A model generated the notes under the pieces. The model saw only the letters and a list, made by a program, of their open reading frames with translations, did not search any database and had not been told where the DNA came from. The position numbers and the translations under genes are program-made. Shown piece by piece: positions 32,464 through 41,475 of a stretch of 55,939 nucleotides of DNA; the first letter of the stretch is position 1, and each line of letters opens with the position of its first letter. This stretch comes from Pseudonocardia sp. KRD291 (GTDB lineage: Bacteria; Actinomycetota; Actinomycetes; Mycobacteriales; Pseudonocardiaceae), in the NCBI RefSeq assembly GCF_019263595.1, contig NZ_JADQDD010000006.1, positions 1 to 55,939 of the forward strand, given 5' to 3'.

Positions 32464-33312
32464 ATGACGACCACGGATACACAGGCCGTGCCGCTCACGG
32501 CCGGGGTGATCGGTCTGGGAATGATCGGCGGAGGGGTCGCGGTCAGCCTGGCACGACGGGGTCGGACACCGGTGGTGTTCGACGTGCGCCCGGAGGCCGC
32601 CGACGGCCTCGCGGGAGTCGAGGGGTGCGTCGGTTCGGTCGGGGAGCTGGCCGGCGTCGCCGATGTCGTGATCGTCGCGGTCGTCGACGCCGACCAGGCT
32701 CGCGCCGTCGTCGCCGAGCTGGCCCCGGCCGCGCGCCCGGCGCAGGTCGTGGTGCTGGCGTCCACCGTCGCGGTGCCTGTCGTGCACGAGCTCGCAGCGA
32801 CATGCGCCGAGCACGGGGTGTCCTTACTCGACTGCGGGGTCACTCCTGGGGACCGGGCGGCGGACAACGGGCTGGTCGCCATCCTCGGTGGCGACGACGA
32901 CGCCGTCGCCCGGGCGCGCCCGGTCCTCGAGGACTTCGCCAAGAAGGTCGTGCACTGCGGTCCGCTCGGCGCCGGGATGGCCACCAAGATCGCCCGTAAC
33001 GTCGTCACGTACGGCACCTGGCGGGCCGTGCACGAGGCGACCGTGCTCGCCCGCAGTGCCGGCGTCGACCCGACCCGCCTGTTCGAGGTCATCGACACCG
33101 CCGACCCTGAGGGCTCGACCCTGCTCGCCTGGGCGCGTCGCCGCGTCGAGACCGAGGGCACCCCGGGGTTCGCAGCCCTGTCCGCCCAGGTCGCGACGCT
33201 GCTGCACAAGGACCTCGCGGCCGCCCAGGAACTGGCCGCTGAGGCCGGAGTCGCCCTGCCCCTGGTCGACGTGACGCAGGCCCGGGGCGACGACACTCTC
33301 GGCCCCGTGTGA
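32464..33312 (+). CDS. NAD(P)-binding beta-hydroxyacid dehydrogenase family protein
   Basis: A 282-residue protein of the 3-hydroxyisobutyrate dehydrogenase family. The cofactor loop GLGMIGGG lies at residues 17-24, and the catalytic Lys175-x3-Asn179 (KIARN) is present in the helix that joins the domains. The second conserved signature (substrate-binding D/S-A-P-V-S-G) reads DCGVTPGDR, so the substrate is probably not 3-hydroxyisobutyrate itself. It leads the plus-strand arm of the P450 module, upstream of ferredoxin and ferredoxin reductase, and could oxidise a P450 product or regenerate NAD(P)H. GAGG ribosome-binding site, with the TetR-type operator just upstream. Confidence 0.85.
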   Translation: MTTTDTQAVPLTAGVIGLGMIGGGVAVSLARRGRTPVVFDVRPEAADGLAGVEGCVGSVGELAGVADVVIVAVVDADQARAVVAELAPAARPAQVVVLASTVAVPVVHELAATCAEHGVSLLDCGVTPGDRAADNGLVAILGGDDDAVARARPVLEDFAKKVVHCGPLGAGMATKIARNVVTYGTWRAVHEATVLARSAGVDPTRLFEVIDTADPEGSTLLAWARRRVETEGTPGFAALSAQVATLLHKDLAAAQELAAEAGVALPLVDVTQARGDDTLGPV

Positions 33313-33344
33313 GTCCGGATCCACATCCACCGAAGGAGGACATT

Positions 33345-33542
33345 GTGAAGATCGAGATTGACCAGGTCAGGTGTGTGGGAGCCGGCCAGTGCGTGCTGGC
33401 GGCGCCGGAGGTGTTCGACCAGCGCGAGGACGACGGCATCGTCGAGCTGCTCGACGACGTCCCGGCCGAGGAGCAGTGGGCGGCCTCGCGGGAGGCCGCG
33501 CAGCTCTGTCCCGCCGCCGCGATCACGATCCACGAGGACTGA
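33345..33542 (+). CDS. 3Fe-4S ferredoxin
   Basis: A 65-residue ferredoxin with Cys10, Cys16 and Cys55-Pro and Ala13 at the fourth-ligand position (CVGAGQC), the pattern of 3Fe-4S ferredoxins serving Streptomyces and related P450s. GTG start with an excellent AAGGAGGA site. One base separates it from the ferredoxin reductase, so electrons likely flow NAD(P)H to reductase to this ferredoxin to the P450 at 29795. The ferredoxin at 1375 has His at the same position, so the two are distinct types. Confidence 0.93.
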   Translation: MKIEIDQVRCVGAGQCVLAAPEVFDQREDDGIVELLDDVPAEEQWAASREAAQLCPAAAITIHED

Positions 33543-33543
33543 G

Positions 33544-34794
33544 ATGCCCGACCAGACCGACGGCCGGGAGACCGACGCCCCGGTGGTGGTGGTGGGTGCG
33601 GGGGCGGCCGGACTGGCCACGGTCGATGCGCTGCGAGCCGGTGGCCACGCCGGTGGCATCGTGCTGGTCGGCGAGGAGGCCCACGCGCCCTACGATCGCC
33701 CGCCGCTGTCCAAACAGGTGCTCGCCGGAACGTGGGAGCCCGAGCGGGTGACGCTGCGTTCGGTCGACGACCTCGCCGCCGCGCGCGTGGACTGCCGGCT
33801 GGGTGTGCGGGCGGTCGGGGCCGATCCGGACGCGCGCACCGTGGCGCTGAGCGACGGCTCGGTCCTGGCCTATCGCGACCTGGTCGTGGCCACCGGGGCG
33901 GGGGCTCGTCGACTGCCCTTCGGACACGACCTCGAGGGCGTGCACGTGCTGCGCGACCTCGACGACGTGCTCGGGATGAAGGCGGCACTGGACCGTCGCG
34001 ACGGGGCCCGCGTCGTCGTCGTCGGGGCCGGGTTCCTCGGCGCCGAGGTGGCTGCGGTCGCGCGCGACCTCGGCTCGGAGGTATCCCTGGTCGACACCCT
34101 GGAGCTCCCGCTGCGATCCGTCCTCGGCGACGAGGTCGGCGCGATGGTCGCAGACCTGCACCGTGAGCACGGGGTGGCGCTGCACCTCGGCCACGGGATC
34201 GTGTCGTTCACCGCGGCCTCGGGTGCGGTGTCGGCCGTGGTTCTCGATGAGGGGACGGAGCTTCCGGCCGATCTGGTCGTCGTGGCCATCGGGGCCGTGC
34301 CCGCGGTGGACTGGCTGCGCGGCACCACGATCCCGATCGCCGGGGAGTCCCCGGACGATGGCGCCGGCGGCATCCGATGCGACGAGGTCGGCCGGGCCGG
34401 TGATCACGTGTATGCGGTGGGGGACGTGGCCGCATGGTGGTCTCCGCGCGAGAACCGTTTCGTGCGCCTCGAGCACCGGCTCACCGCCACCGAGCACGCA
34501 CGGACGGTCTCCAGGGAGCTCCTCGGGCTCAGCCGGGAGGCCGCCGCACCGGTGCCCTACTTCTGGTCCGACCAGTACGACCTCAAATTGCAGGCCTTCG
34601 GGCTGCCCTCGGGAGGTGACGAGTTCCGGGTCGTGGAGGGCACGCTGGCCGACCGGCGCTTCGTCGGCGTGTATGGCCACGCGGGCCGGGTGAGCGCGGT
34701 GATCGGCGCCGGGAAGGCCAAGGCAGTCCGGCAGTGGCGCCAGGCGGTGGCCGAGGGGCGGTCCTGGGACGAGGTCGGCAGCACCACCGCGTAA
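33544..34794 (+). CDS. FAD-dependent ferredoxin reductase
   Basis: A 416-residue flavoprotein of the putidaredoxin-reductase/rubredoxin-reductase group. The FAD motif VVVGAGAAGLA is at residues 16-25, the NAD(P)H motif VVVVGAGFLGAEVA follows in mid-protein, and YAVGDVA is the second FAD contact. The C-terminal domain has the WSDQYDLKLQAFG segment typical of these reductases. It transfers electrons from NAD(P)H to the ferredoxin one base upstream. With the P450 on the other arm it completes a three-component monooxygenase system. It is probably the last gene of the operon, since a long inverted repeat follows. Confidence 0.93.
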   Translation: MPDQTDGRETDAPVVVVGAGAAGLATVDALRAGGHAGGIVLVGEEAHAPYDRPPLSKQVLAGTWEPERVTLRSVDDLAAARVDCRLGVRAVGADPDARTVALSDGSVLAYRDLVVATGAGARRLPFGHDLEGVHVLRDLDDVLGMKAALDRRDGARVVVVGAGFLGAEVAAVARDLGSEVSLVDTLELPLRSVLGDEVGAMVADLHREHGVALHLGHGIVSFTAASGAVSAVVLDEGTELPADLVVVAIGAVPAVDWLRGTTIPIAGESPDDGAGGIRCDEVGRAGDHVYAVGDVAAWWSPRENRFVRLEHRLTATEHARTVSRELLGLSREAAAPVPYFWSDQYDLKLQAFGLPSGGDEFRVVEGTLADRRFVGVYGHAGRVSAVIGAGKAKAVRQWRQAVAEGRSWDEVGSTTA

Positions 34795-34798
34795 GCGG

Positions 34799-34845
34799 GC
34801 GGCAACGTCCCGTGCTCGCCCGTGCTGACCTGCGCACGTTGCCGC
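34799..34845 (+). terminator. Long hairpin after the ferredoxin reductase gene
   Basis: Perfect 10-bp arms GCGGCAACGT / ACGTTGCCGC separated by 27 bases, starting five bases after the stop codon. Likely transcription terminator or end-protecting stem. Confidence 0.45.
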
Positions 34846-34968
34846 GATGCCGTTCGGTGGCGGCTGCCCCGGGAACGGCGACGAGGGCGGTACCGGCATG
34901 GCGAATTCCTGCGACCGGGGATGGTCAGGGCTGTCCGTGCCGGCGAGTGTGCGCCCGGCATGATCGAG

Positions 34969-35748
34969 TCACGCCAGGGGCTCACGGACGGGGCCCGTGA
35001 GGTGTCCCCCGTCGACGACGAACTGGGCACCGGTGCAGTACGCGGAGTCCTCGCTGGCCAGGAAGAGGATCATGCGGGCGACCTCGTCCGCGGTACCGGG
35101 CCGGGCCAGTGGCTGTCGGTCGGTGATCGCCGCGATCCGGGACCGGACCGCCGGGTCGTCCGTGGCGATCATCGATGTGCTGATCACTCCGGGATGGACG
35201 GAGTTCACCCGGATGCCGAGTGGCCCCAGCTCGAGAGCGGTGGCCCGGGTCAGCCCGGTGACAGCGAACTTGGCGCTCGCGTAGCCTGCCATGCCGGCCA
35301 CGCCGGCGAGCCCGTCGATGGACGACACGTTGACGATCGACGACCGGCCCGTCGCCGCCAGCAGGGGCACCATGGCCCGCATCCCGTACCAGGTCCCGTG
35401 GACGTGCACGTCGAAGAGCCGCAGGTGGTCCTCCACCGAGGTCCGGTCGAACCGCTGAGCGCCGCCGGGCGGTGCGATTCCGGCGCTGTTGACCAAGACC
35501 TTGAGCCGCCCGTACCGCTGGTCCAGGTCCGCGGCAAGCCTCTTGCAGGCCTCGAGAGCGGTCACGTCGAGCCGGAACGCCTCTGCTCTTCCCGGAAGCT
35601 CGGTCACCAGGGCGCGGGCCCGGTCGTCGTCGCGGTCGGCGACCACGACGGTCGCGCCCTCGCGGGAGAGCAGCGTCGCTGCCGCGGCGCCCATTCCGCT
35701 CGCGCCACCGGCCACGAGTGCGATCGAGCCTGCGAGCCGGTTCGTCAT
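34969..35748 (-). CDS. SDR family oxidoreductase
   Basis: Classical SDR, 259 aa. AGGASGMG in the cofactor loop, VLVNSAGIAPP at the NNAG position, YASAK as the catalytic pair and CTGAQFVVDGGH at the end. Length and motifs are complete, so it should be active on a hydroxy/keto substrate. The ATG follows GGAGAC. It converges with the ferredoxin reductase and is divergent from a C-terminal SDR fragment at 35897. No operator of either regulator type is visible upstream of it. Confidence 0.88.
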   Translation of the reverse strand: MTNRLAGSIALVAGGASGMGAAAATLLSREGATVVVADRDDDRARALVTELPGRAEAFRLDVTALEACKRLAADLDQRYGRLKVLVNSAGIAPPGGAQRFDRTSVEDHLRLFDVHVHGTWYGMRAMVPLLAATGRSSIVNVSSIDGLAGVAGMAGYASAKFAVTGLTRATALELGPLGIRVNSVHPGVISTSMIATDDPAVRSRIAAITDRQPLARPGTADEVARMILFLASEDSAYCTGAQFVVDGGHLTGPVREPLA

Positions 35749-35896
35749 GATGTCTCCATCCGCATCGGGTCACCGACCGCGGGCGGGTCACGGTCCTCGC
35801 TGCCGGCCGGCACCGTCTGCAGGTCGGGGTCTGGCCGGGGTGCCCCGCTTCGCCGTGAGGAATCGCACTCGTCCTCGTCGCGACCCTGATCATCCC

Positions 35897-36211
35897 GGCG
35901 TGATCTCGCTGGCGAAGACATTCGCGTACGAGTTCGGCAAGTACGGGATCCGCGCGAATGTGGTTGCCCCGGGCAATGTCGGAGGGGGCAACATGGAACA
36001 GCCGGTCGACGAGTTCGCGACGAACGGGATCAATCCGCTGGCCGCGCCCCGGACGATCGACATCGCGAACTCGGTCCTGTTCCTCTGCTCGGACCTCGCG
36101 GCGCGCACGACCGGGCAGACGCTCGTGGTCGACGGCGGAGCGACCACGCAGAGCTGTGGGGGGGGGCGCACCGAGGACATGCTCCCCGCCCTGCGGGTGG
36201 CCCTGCCGTGA
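35897..36211 (+). pseudogene. C-terminal SDR fragment
   Basis: The frame 35897-36211 encodes only the last third of an SDR: GVISLAKTFAYEFGKYGIRANVVAPG, here in part, followed by NSVLFLCSDLAARTTGQTLVVDGG. The cofactor loop, NNAG motif and catalytic Tyr-Lys are missing, and nothing upstream restores them in any frame. A run of nine Gs at 36161-36169 precedes the last 14 codons. No ribosome-binding site is visible. I read this as the remnant of a deletion; it suggests that a breakpoint lies near 35.9 kb, between the P450 module and the ABC importer. Confidence 0.75.
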
Positions 36212-36308
36212 GTGGACGTCTTCCCGCGCCGCGCTGCGGCACGGAACCTGCGCGCGACATCGACACGTCGACGCCGTGCGCAGGCGGTCGGGCGGTATCC
36301 GCGCGGCC

Positions 36309-37565
36309 TCAGCTCTTCGGCGCCTCGTAGATCCCGGTGGTGTCGAGGGTGCGGAAGCTGGTCAGCGTACCGTCCTCGGTGATGTCGGCGAGGAAGCTCG
36401 TTTTCGAGCAGATGTTCTTCGAGATTGCCGGGACCGCGGTGCCGTTGCACTGGAACGTCCCGCCCCCGCCGAGCGGGTAGGGGACGGCGGGGGCCGCGGC
36501 GATCGCCGCGGACACCCCCTTCGGCGTCAGGTCGGTGGTGCCGGAGGCGTTCACGGCCCGCACGAGGCTCAGTATGCCCTGGTAGCCGCTGGCCGAGTTC
36601 GGGTTGAGCTCCAGCCCGTCGGGGCCGTACTCCTCGACGACGGCCTCGTAGATCTTGAACTCGCCGTCGTCCGGGTTCGTGTTGGCCTGGGCGATCGCCT
36701 CGACGTTCTCGTAGCCGCCGGGGATGGACGCGCTGCCGTTCGGCCCCACGCACCGGTCGATCGCGGTGATCGGCGCCTGGATGCCGAGGGTCCGGATCGC
36801 CTTGATGGCGCTCGTGCAGAAGGTCTCGTCACCGAGGATGTGGTACATCCGCGGGTTCCTGGCCTGAGCCGCCTGGACCTGCGGAGTCATGTCCGCGGTG
36901 CCCGGCGGGACGGCGACGACCTCGGCCGCGGCGCCCGCGTTGGCGAAGAAGCCGGGGGCGAGGGCCTTGGCGGGCCCGCTTGCGGCCGGTACGTCGATGA
37001 CGAGCATGGCGGCGCCGGCGAGGCCGTTCTCGCGGGCGAACGCAGCCGGCGTGCCGTGCGCGCCCAGGGGGTTGCCGAACACGAAGACGTTCGGGGTGCC
37101 GAGTACCAGCTTGGTCGAGGCGAAGTTGATCCCGACCGGGATACCGGCGGCATGGGCGATCTCGATCCACGGGTCGGCCTGACCCGACGATCCCGCCGCG
37201 ACCGCCGAGACCCCCTCGGACACCATGCGGTTGCCGCAGTCCTGGGCACCGGCTGGGGTGCCCTTCTCCTCGCAGGTGACGAGTTCGATCGGGCGCCCCC
37301 CGATGCCGCCGAGCCGGGCGTTGGCGTAGGCGACGACGGCCTCCGCCCCGCGGATCTCGTCGGTGGTGTCGTTGGCCTGTGTCTGCCCGGTGCTGATCCA
37401 GCCGATCTTGACCGGCGCGCCCGCCGCCGCCTTCTCCGGGCCGAGTGCGCGCGTGTCACCGCCGCCGTCTTCGCCCGACGCGCCGCTCGCGCATCCTGCG
37501 GCGAGCACGACCGCGCTGAGCGCAGCGGCCACCAGCCCGGCAGACCGTCCGAAATGGACCTTCAT
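36309..37565 (-). CDS. Branched-chain amino-acid-type ABC transporter substrate-binding lipoprotein
   Basis: A 418-residue extracellular binding protein. A lipoprotein signal peptide ends in VLAAGC with Cys25 as the lipid anchor, followed by a Gly/Ser-rich linker and a two-lobed type I periplasmic-binding fold (VKIGWISTGQ, GGRPIELVTCEEKG, GNRMVSEGV). Liv-type systems bind amino acids, but in catabolic clusters they often bring in aromatic or other acids. AAGGAGAGG ribosome-binding site. It is the last gene of the minus-strand transporter operon, 63 bases after the LivF-like ATPase. Confidence 0.88.
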   Translation of the reverse strand: MKVHFGRSAGLVAAALSAVVLAAGCASGASGEDGGGDTRALGPEKAAAGAPVKIGWISTGQTQANDTTDEIRGAEAVVAYANARLGGIGGRPIELVTCEEKGTPAGAQDCGNRMVSEGVSAVAAGSSGQADPWIEIAHAAGIPVGINFASTKLVLGTPNVFVFGNPLGAHGTPAAFARENGLAGAAMLVIDVPAASGPAKALAPGFFANAGAAAEVVAVPPGTADMTPQVQAAQARNPRMYHILGDETFCTSAIKAIRTLGIQAPITAIDRCVGPNGSASIPGGYENVEAIAQANTNPDDGEFKIYEAVVEEYGPDGLELNPNSASGYQGILSLVRAVNASGTTDLTPKGVSAAIAAAPAVPYPLGGGGTFQCNGTAVPAISKNICSKTSFLADITEDGTLTSFRTLDTTGIYEAPKS

Positions 37566-37628
37566 GCGGGAACCTCTCCTTCGTGGTGGGCCGTCCGCGG
37601 ACGGCACCGGGGTGGGACGCGCGGTGGG

Positions 37629-38408
37629 TCAGGACAGGGTGGTGGCGCCCAGGTAGGCAGCCTCGAGCCCGGCGGGGTCCGCGGCGAGGTCGGCGGCTGC
37701 CTCGTCGCGGACGAGCTCGCCGTGCACCAGCACCACGGCCCGGTCGGCGACATCGAGGGCGAGCTGCACATGCTGCTCGACGAGCAGCACGACGGCCCCC
37801 GTCTCGTCGGCGATCCGGCGGACCACGGGCAGCAGCCCCTCGACGACGACCGGGGCGAGACCCATGCTCATCTCGTCGATGAGCAGCACCCGCGGCCGCT
37901 GGACCAGGGCCCTGGCCACGGCGAGCATCTGCTGCTCGCCGCCCGAGAGTTCCCCGGCCGTAACCCTCAGCCGCGGGGCGAGCGGGGGGAACAGGTCCAC
38001 GATCTCGTCGTCGGTCGGGCCTCCGGCCCGGCGGGCGACGGCGAGGTTCTCCCGGACGTCGAGCGCTGTGAAGAGTGCCCGGTCGTCGGGCACGAGGACC
38101 AGCCCGGAACGGTTGGCGACGGCGGCCCGCCCGGAGGGCAGCGTCGTCCCGTTGACCCGCACGTCCCCGCCGAGGCGGGAGAGCAGGCCGGCCAGGGTCA
38201 GCATCAGGGTGGTCTTGCCGGACCCGTTGGGGCCCAGCACTCCCAGCACCGTGCCGGCCTCGACCGAGAGGTCCATGGGCCGGAGGACGGAGATCGGCCC
38301 GTACCCGGCCTCGAGGCCGCGCACCTCCAGCACCGGCCCGCCCGGGGCGGCGGTTCCGACCGGCCCTGCTGCTACGTTCGGGCTGCTCGTGCCGTTCGTC
38401 TCGCTCAC
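37629..38408 (-). CDS. LivF-like ABC transporter ATP-binding protein
   Basis: A 259-residue ABC ATPase. The Walker A motif GPNGSGKTT, the signature LSGGEQQMLAVARAL, Walker B RVLLIDEMS and the switch histidine in VEQHVQ are all present, so it should hydrolyse ATP on the cytoplasmic side of the importer. The GTG start overlaps the stop of the fused permease gene (GTGA), with GGAGGTGA upstream. The second ATPase of the pair is the C-terminal domain of that fusion. Confidence 0.9.
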   Translation of the reverse strand: MSETNGTSSPNVAAGPVGTAAPGGPVLEVRGLEAGYGPISVLRPMDLSVEAGTVLGVLGPNGSGKTTLMLTLAGLLSRLGGDVRVNGTTLPSGRAAVANRSGLVLVPDDRALFTALDVRENLAVARRAGGPTDDEIVDLFPPLAPRLRVTAGELSGGEQQMLAVARALVQRPRVLLIDEMSMGLAPVVVEGLLPVVRRIADETGAVVLLVEQHVQLALDVADRAVVLVHGELVRDEAAADLAADPAGLEAAYLGATTLS

Positions 38409-41143
38409 GCCGTCACCTCCGCCGCGTGGGTGCTACCCAGGTAGGCCTCGGCCACCCGGGGATGGGTCCGGATCTCGGCCGGCGTGCCGTGTGCGATCAC
38501 CTGGCCGAAGTCCAGGACGTAGATCTCGTCGCAGAGCCCGAGCACCAGGCTCATGTCGTGCTCGATCATCAGGATCGTGACGCCGCTGTCGCGGACGTCG
38601 CGCAGCCGCTCGCCGAGCCAGGCGCTCTCGGCGGTGTCCAGCCCGCCGGCCGGCTCGTCGAGCAGCAGGACGGCGGGCCTGCCGACCAGTGCCCTGGCGA
38701 TCGACACGAGCTGGCGCTGGCCCTGCGAGAGCTCACCCGCGGGCCGCTCGGCCACCTCGGCGAGCCCGAGCAGGTCAAGGGTTTCGGCGAGGGCGTCGGT
38801 GGCGGTGCGGTCCTGGCGGGCGGTGAGCCCCACGGAGACGTTCTCCTGCACCGTCAGGTCCTCGTAGAGCTCGATCGCCTGGAACGTCCGTCCGAGGCCG
38901 GCCCGGATCCGCTGGTGTGGGCGCAGCCCGGTCAGGTGCCGGCCGTCGAGCACGACGGCGCCCTGAGCCCCGGCGAACCCGCTGATCCCGTCGACCGCCG
39001 TGGTCTTGCCCGCGCCGTTCGGGCCGATCAGGCCGACGATGTGACCCTGCGGGACGTCGAGGGAGATGTCGTCGACGGCGAGCACCCCGCCGTACTGCAC
39101 GGTCAGCCCGCGAACCGACAGCAGATCGGGCCGCCCCGGCGGGGCGCCGGTGGGCCGGGGCCGCCGCGCGGCGGGTACAGCGGTCGGCGCGACGACCGAT
39201 CCGGTCGCGGCACGGGTCTGGCCGCGGCGCTTGGCGATCAGCTCGTGAGCGGGCCCGACGATGCCCTCGGGGTTGAGGACCACGGTGAGCACCAACAGGA
39301 TCGCCGCGACCACCTCGTACCAGAGCCCGGTCGGTACGACCTGGCCGACGAGCACGTAGAACACCCCGTTGACAGCGGTGACGCCTGCCAGCAGGCCGCC
39401 GGCCACGGACGTCGCCCCGGCGAGGTAGACCGTGCCGAAGAAGGTCAGCCCGAGGATCGCGGTGAACGGGTCGAAGGTGACGGTACCGAGCTTGTAGGCC
39501 AGCAGCGCGCCGCCGAGCCCGGCGAGGAACGCGCCGATCGCGAACGCGGCCAGCTTGACCCGGACGACGTCGACCCCCGCGGCCGCGGCCGAGCGCTCGT
39601 TGGCCCGTACGGCCAGCATCTGCGATCCCAGCCTGCTCCTGCGCAGCAGCGCGACCCCCAGGGCCACCGCGACCAGGACCACCAGGCAGACGACGCCGAA
39701 GGCGATCCGCGGGAAGTCCGCGCCGGTCCCGATGCCGAGGTCGATGCCGAACAGGGTCGGCGGGGGGACCGGCAGGCCCTCGGACCCGGCGATCGCCAGG
39801 TTACGGAACCAGAGCGCCTCCAGCGCGAAGGCCAGGGCGAAGGTCACCACGGCGACCGTCAGCCCGCGGATCCGCAGGGCCGGGAGCCCGATCACGACGC
39901 CGATGACGGTGGCGCCCAGCGCGGCCAGTAGCGGGGCGATCGGGAAGGGGACGCCGAGCGCGCCCGCCAGCGGTGCGAGAAGGAACGCCGCGACCCCCGC
40001 GAGCGGCAGCTGGGCGAACGACACCTGTCCCGCGTAGCCGGTTACGACGACCACCGACAGGGCGATGATCGCGAAGATGAAGGTCGAGATCAGCCCGCCC
40101 CGCAGCACCCCGGTGAACAGCGCCAGCCCCGCGACCGCGAGCACCACCGGTATCAGCGTCGGGAGCAGCAGGTGGCGTGGCCGTGGGGCGCGGCCGAGGT
40201 TCTGCACGATGAGTGTGCCGCGGCCGGGAAGCGGGCGCGCCCGGACCACCAGGACCAGAAGGATCAGGACCAACGGCACCAGCTCGGGCAGGCCGGAGGA
40301 CGGCAGCCACGAGGCCAGGGTCTGCAGCAGCTGCACCTCGGACTGCAGGGCGCCGATGGCGAGCCCGGCGGCGACCGCCCACACCAGGTTCTGGAAGCGC
40401 GCGATGATCGCGGCGGCGAGGGCGGGGACGATGAACAGCGTGTAGGACACCGGGATCAGCGGCACGATCGGCGCGATCAGGATCCCGGCGAGCCCGGCGA
40501 CCGCGGAGCTGATGACCCAGTTGCCGGCGGCGACGCGGTCGGGCGAGACGCCGCTGACGAAGGCGCCCTTCTCGCTCTCCGCGGCGGCCCGGGTGGCGAG
40601 GCCGAAGCGGGTCCGGCGGAATACCAGCGCGAGCGCCCCGGCGACCACGACCACGAGCACCGCAAGATAGATCCGGTCACCGGGCACCTTCACGGCGCCG
40701 AGGTTCCACAGGTCGACCGGGAAGATCGGGGCCACGGCGATCGCGGTGGTGCCCATCCGCGCGGCGATCAGCGCGGTGATCACGAGCGAGACACCGAGCG
40801 AGGCCACCGCCTTGGCGACCGGCGGCGCGTCGCGCAGCGGCCGGAACACCAGCAGGTGCAGGACGAGCCCGAGCAGCCCGGAGAGCGCCACGGCGATCAG
40901 CAGGGCCGGCAGCATCGGCATCTTCACGCCGATGTCGACGGTCTTCGGCAGGCCCGGGACCAGCAGGATGAGCTCACCCTTGCGCAGGTAGGCGTAGACG
41001 TACGCGGCCAGCAGGGCGATGCTGCCGGTCGCGAAGTTGATGATCCCCGAGCTGCGGTACGTCAGGGTGAGTGCGAGCGCGAGGGCACCGAACACCGCTC
41101 CGTTGCCGAGGCCGAGGAGCAGGAACACGACGTGCTGGGCCAT
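38405..41143 (-). CDS. Fused LivH-LivM-LivG ABC transporter protein
   Basis: A 912-residue fusion of three parts that are usually separate. Residues about 1-290 are a LivH-type permease (LGLGNGAVFGALALALTLTYRSSGIINFA in part). Residues about 325-630 are a LivM-type permease (VTGYAGQVSFAQL, GLPALRIRGLTVAVVT). Residues about 670-912 are a LivG-type ATPase with GPNGAGKTT near 700-708, LSQGQRQLVSIARAL and AVLLLDEPAGG. About 15-18 membrane segments are expected before the cytoplasmic ATPase. With LivF and the binding protein this is a complete importer. The start (41143) has CGGAG upstream; earlier in-frame codons lie in the promoter region. Confidence 0.9.
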   Translation of the reverse strand: MAQHVVFLLLGLGNGAVFGALALALTLTYRSSGIINFATGSIALLAAYVYAYLRKGELILLVPGLPKTVDIGVKMPMLPALLIAVALSGLLGLVLHLLVFRPLRDAPPVAKAVASLGVSLVITALIAARMGTTAIAVAPIFPVDLWNLGAVKVPGDRIYLAVLVVVVAGALALVFRRTRFGLATRAAAESEKGAFVSGVSPDRVAAGNWVISSAVAGLAGILIAPIVPLIPVSYTLFIVPALAAAIIARFQNLVWAVAAGLAIGALQSEVQLLQTLASWLPSSGLPELVPLVLILLVLVVRARPLPGRGTLIVQNLGRAPRPRHLLLPTLIPVVLAVAGLALFTGVLRGGLISTFIFAIIALSVVVVTGYAGQVSFAQLPLAGVAAFLLAPLAGALGVPFPIAPLLAALGATVIGVVIGLPALRIRGLTVAVVTFALAFALEALWFRNLAIAGSEGLPVPPPTLFGIDLGIGTGADFPRIAFGVVCLVVLVAVALGVALLRRSRLGSQMLAVRANERSAAAAGVDVVRVKLAAFAIGAFLAGLGGALLAYKLGTVTFDPFTAILGLTFFGTVYLAGATSVAGGLLAGVTAVNGVFYVLVGQVVPTGLWYEVVAAILLVLTVVLNPEGIVGPAHELIAKRRGQTRAATGSVVAPTAVPAARRPRPTGAPPGRPDLLSVRGLTVQYGGVLAVDDISLDVPQGHIVGLIGPNGAGKTTAVDGISGFAGAQGAVVLDGRHLTGLRPHQRIRAGLGRTFQAIELYEDLTVQENVSVGLTARQDRTATDALAETLDLLGLAEVAERPAGELSQGQRQLVSIARALVGRPAVLLLDEPAGGLDTAESAWLGERLRDVRDSGVTILMIEHDMSLVLGLCDEIYVLDFGQVIAHGTPAEIRTHPRVAEAYLGSTHAAEVTA

Positions 41144-41475
41144 GGTCACTCCGATGTGATCGTCCCCCCGGATGGGGAGGCCGGTGGTCGGACCACGGTC
41201 GACGAGGTCGCTGCCCCTGCACCGGCGAGGCGGTGACGAGAGTGTCAGACATGTGGTGATCGCCACAAGGGGATTCTCGCGGATGACATCTCTGAAGTCC
41301 GGTACATGACGAGTTGAGCTGTTGATTCGGCGGATCTGGCGATCGTCGACAGGTCGATCCATGCGGAGCTGCGCTGTCAGATAATGGATCTCCGACAGTT
41401 GTGGTGGACCGGTGGTCTCTGTCACGATCCGGCTCGGAACACACCCGTACCGCAGGGACCAGGGGGTCGACGACG
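41144..41475. other. 332-base divergent intergenic region
   Basis: This gap separates the importer operon (minus) from the Gfo/Idh operon (plus). It holds two TGTCAGA elements (41243-41249 and 41375-41381) and an imperfect inverted repeat with arms CTGTC/GACAG (41374-41398). AT content is higher than in the genes. I see no small gene in it. Confidence 0.6.
41374..41398. promoter_or_regulatory. Inverted repeat with TGTCAGA, possible operator
   Basis: CTGTC and GACAG arms bracket an imperfect 25-base palindrome containing TGTCAGA, 78 bases upstream of the Gfo/Idh start. A related perfect repeat lies before the dioxygenase at 48274. Confidence 0.4.

Noticed and set aside
36161-36169. Run of nine Gs as a phase-variation tract
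   Set aside because: It lies in an SDR fragment that is already non-functional; a chance run or read error is simpler.
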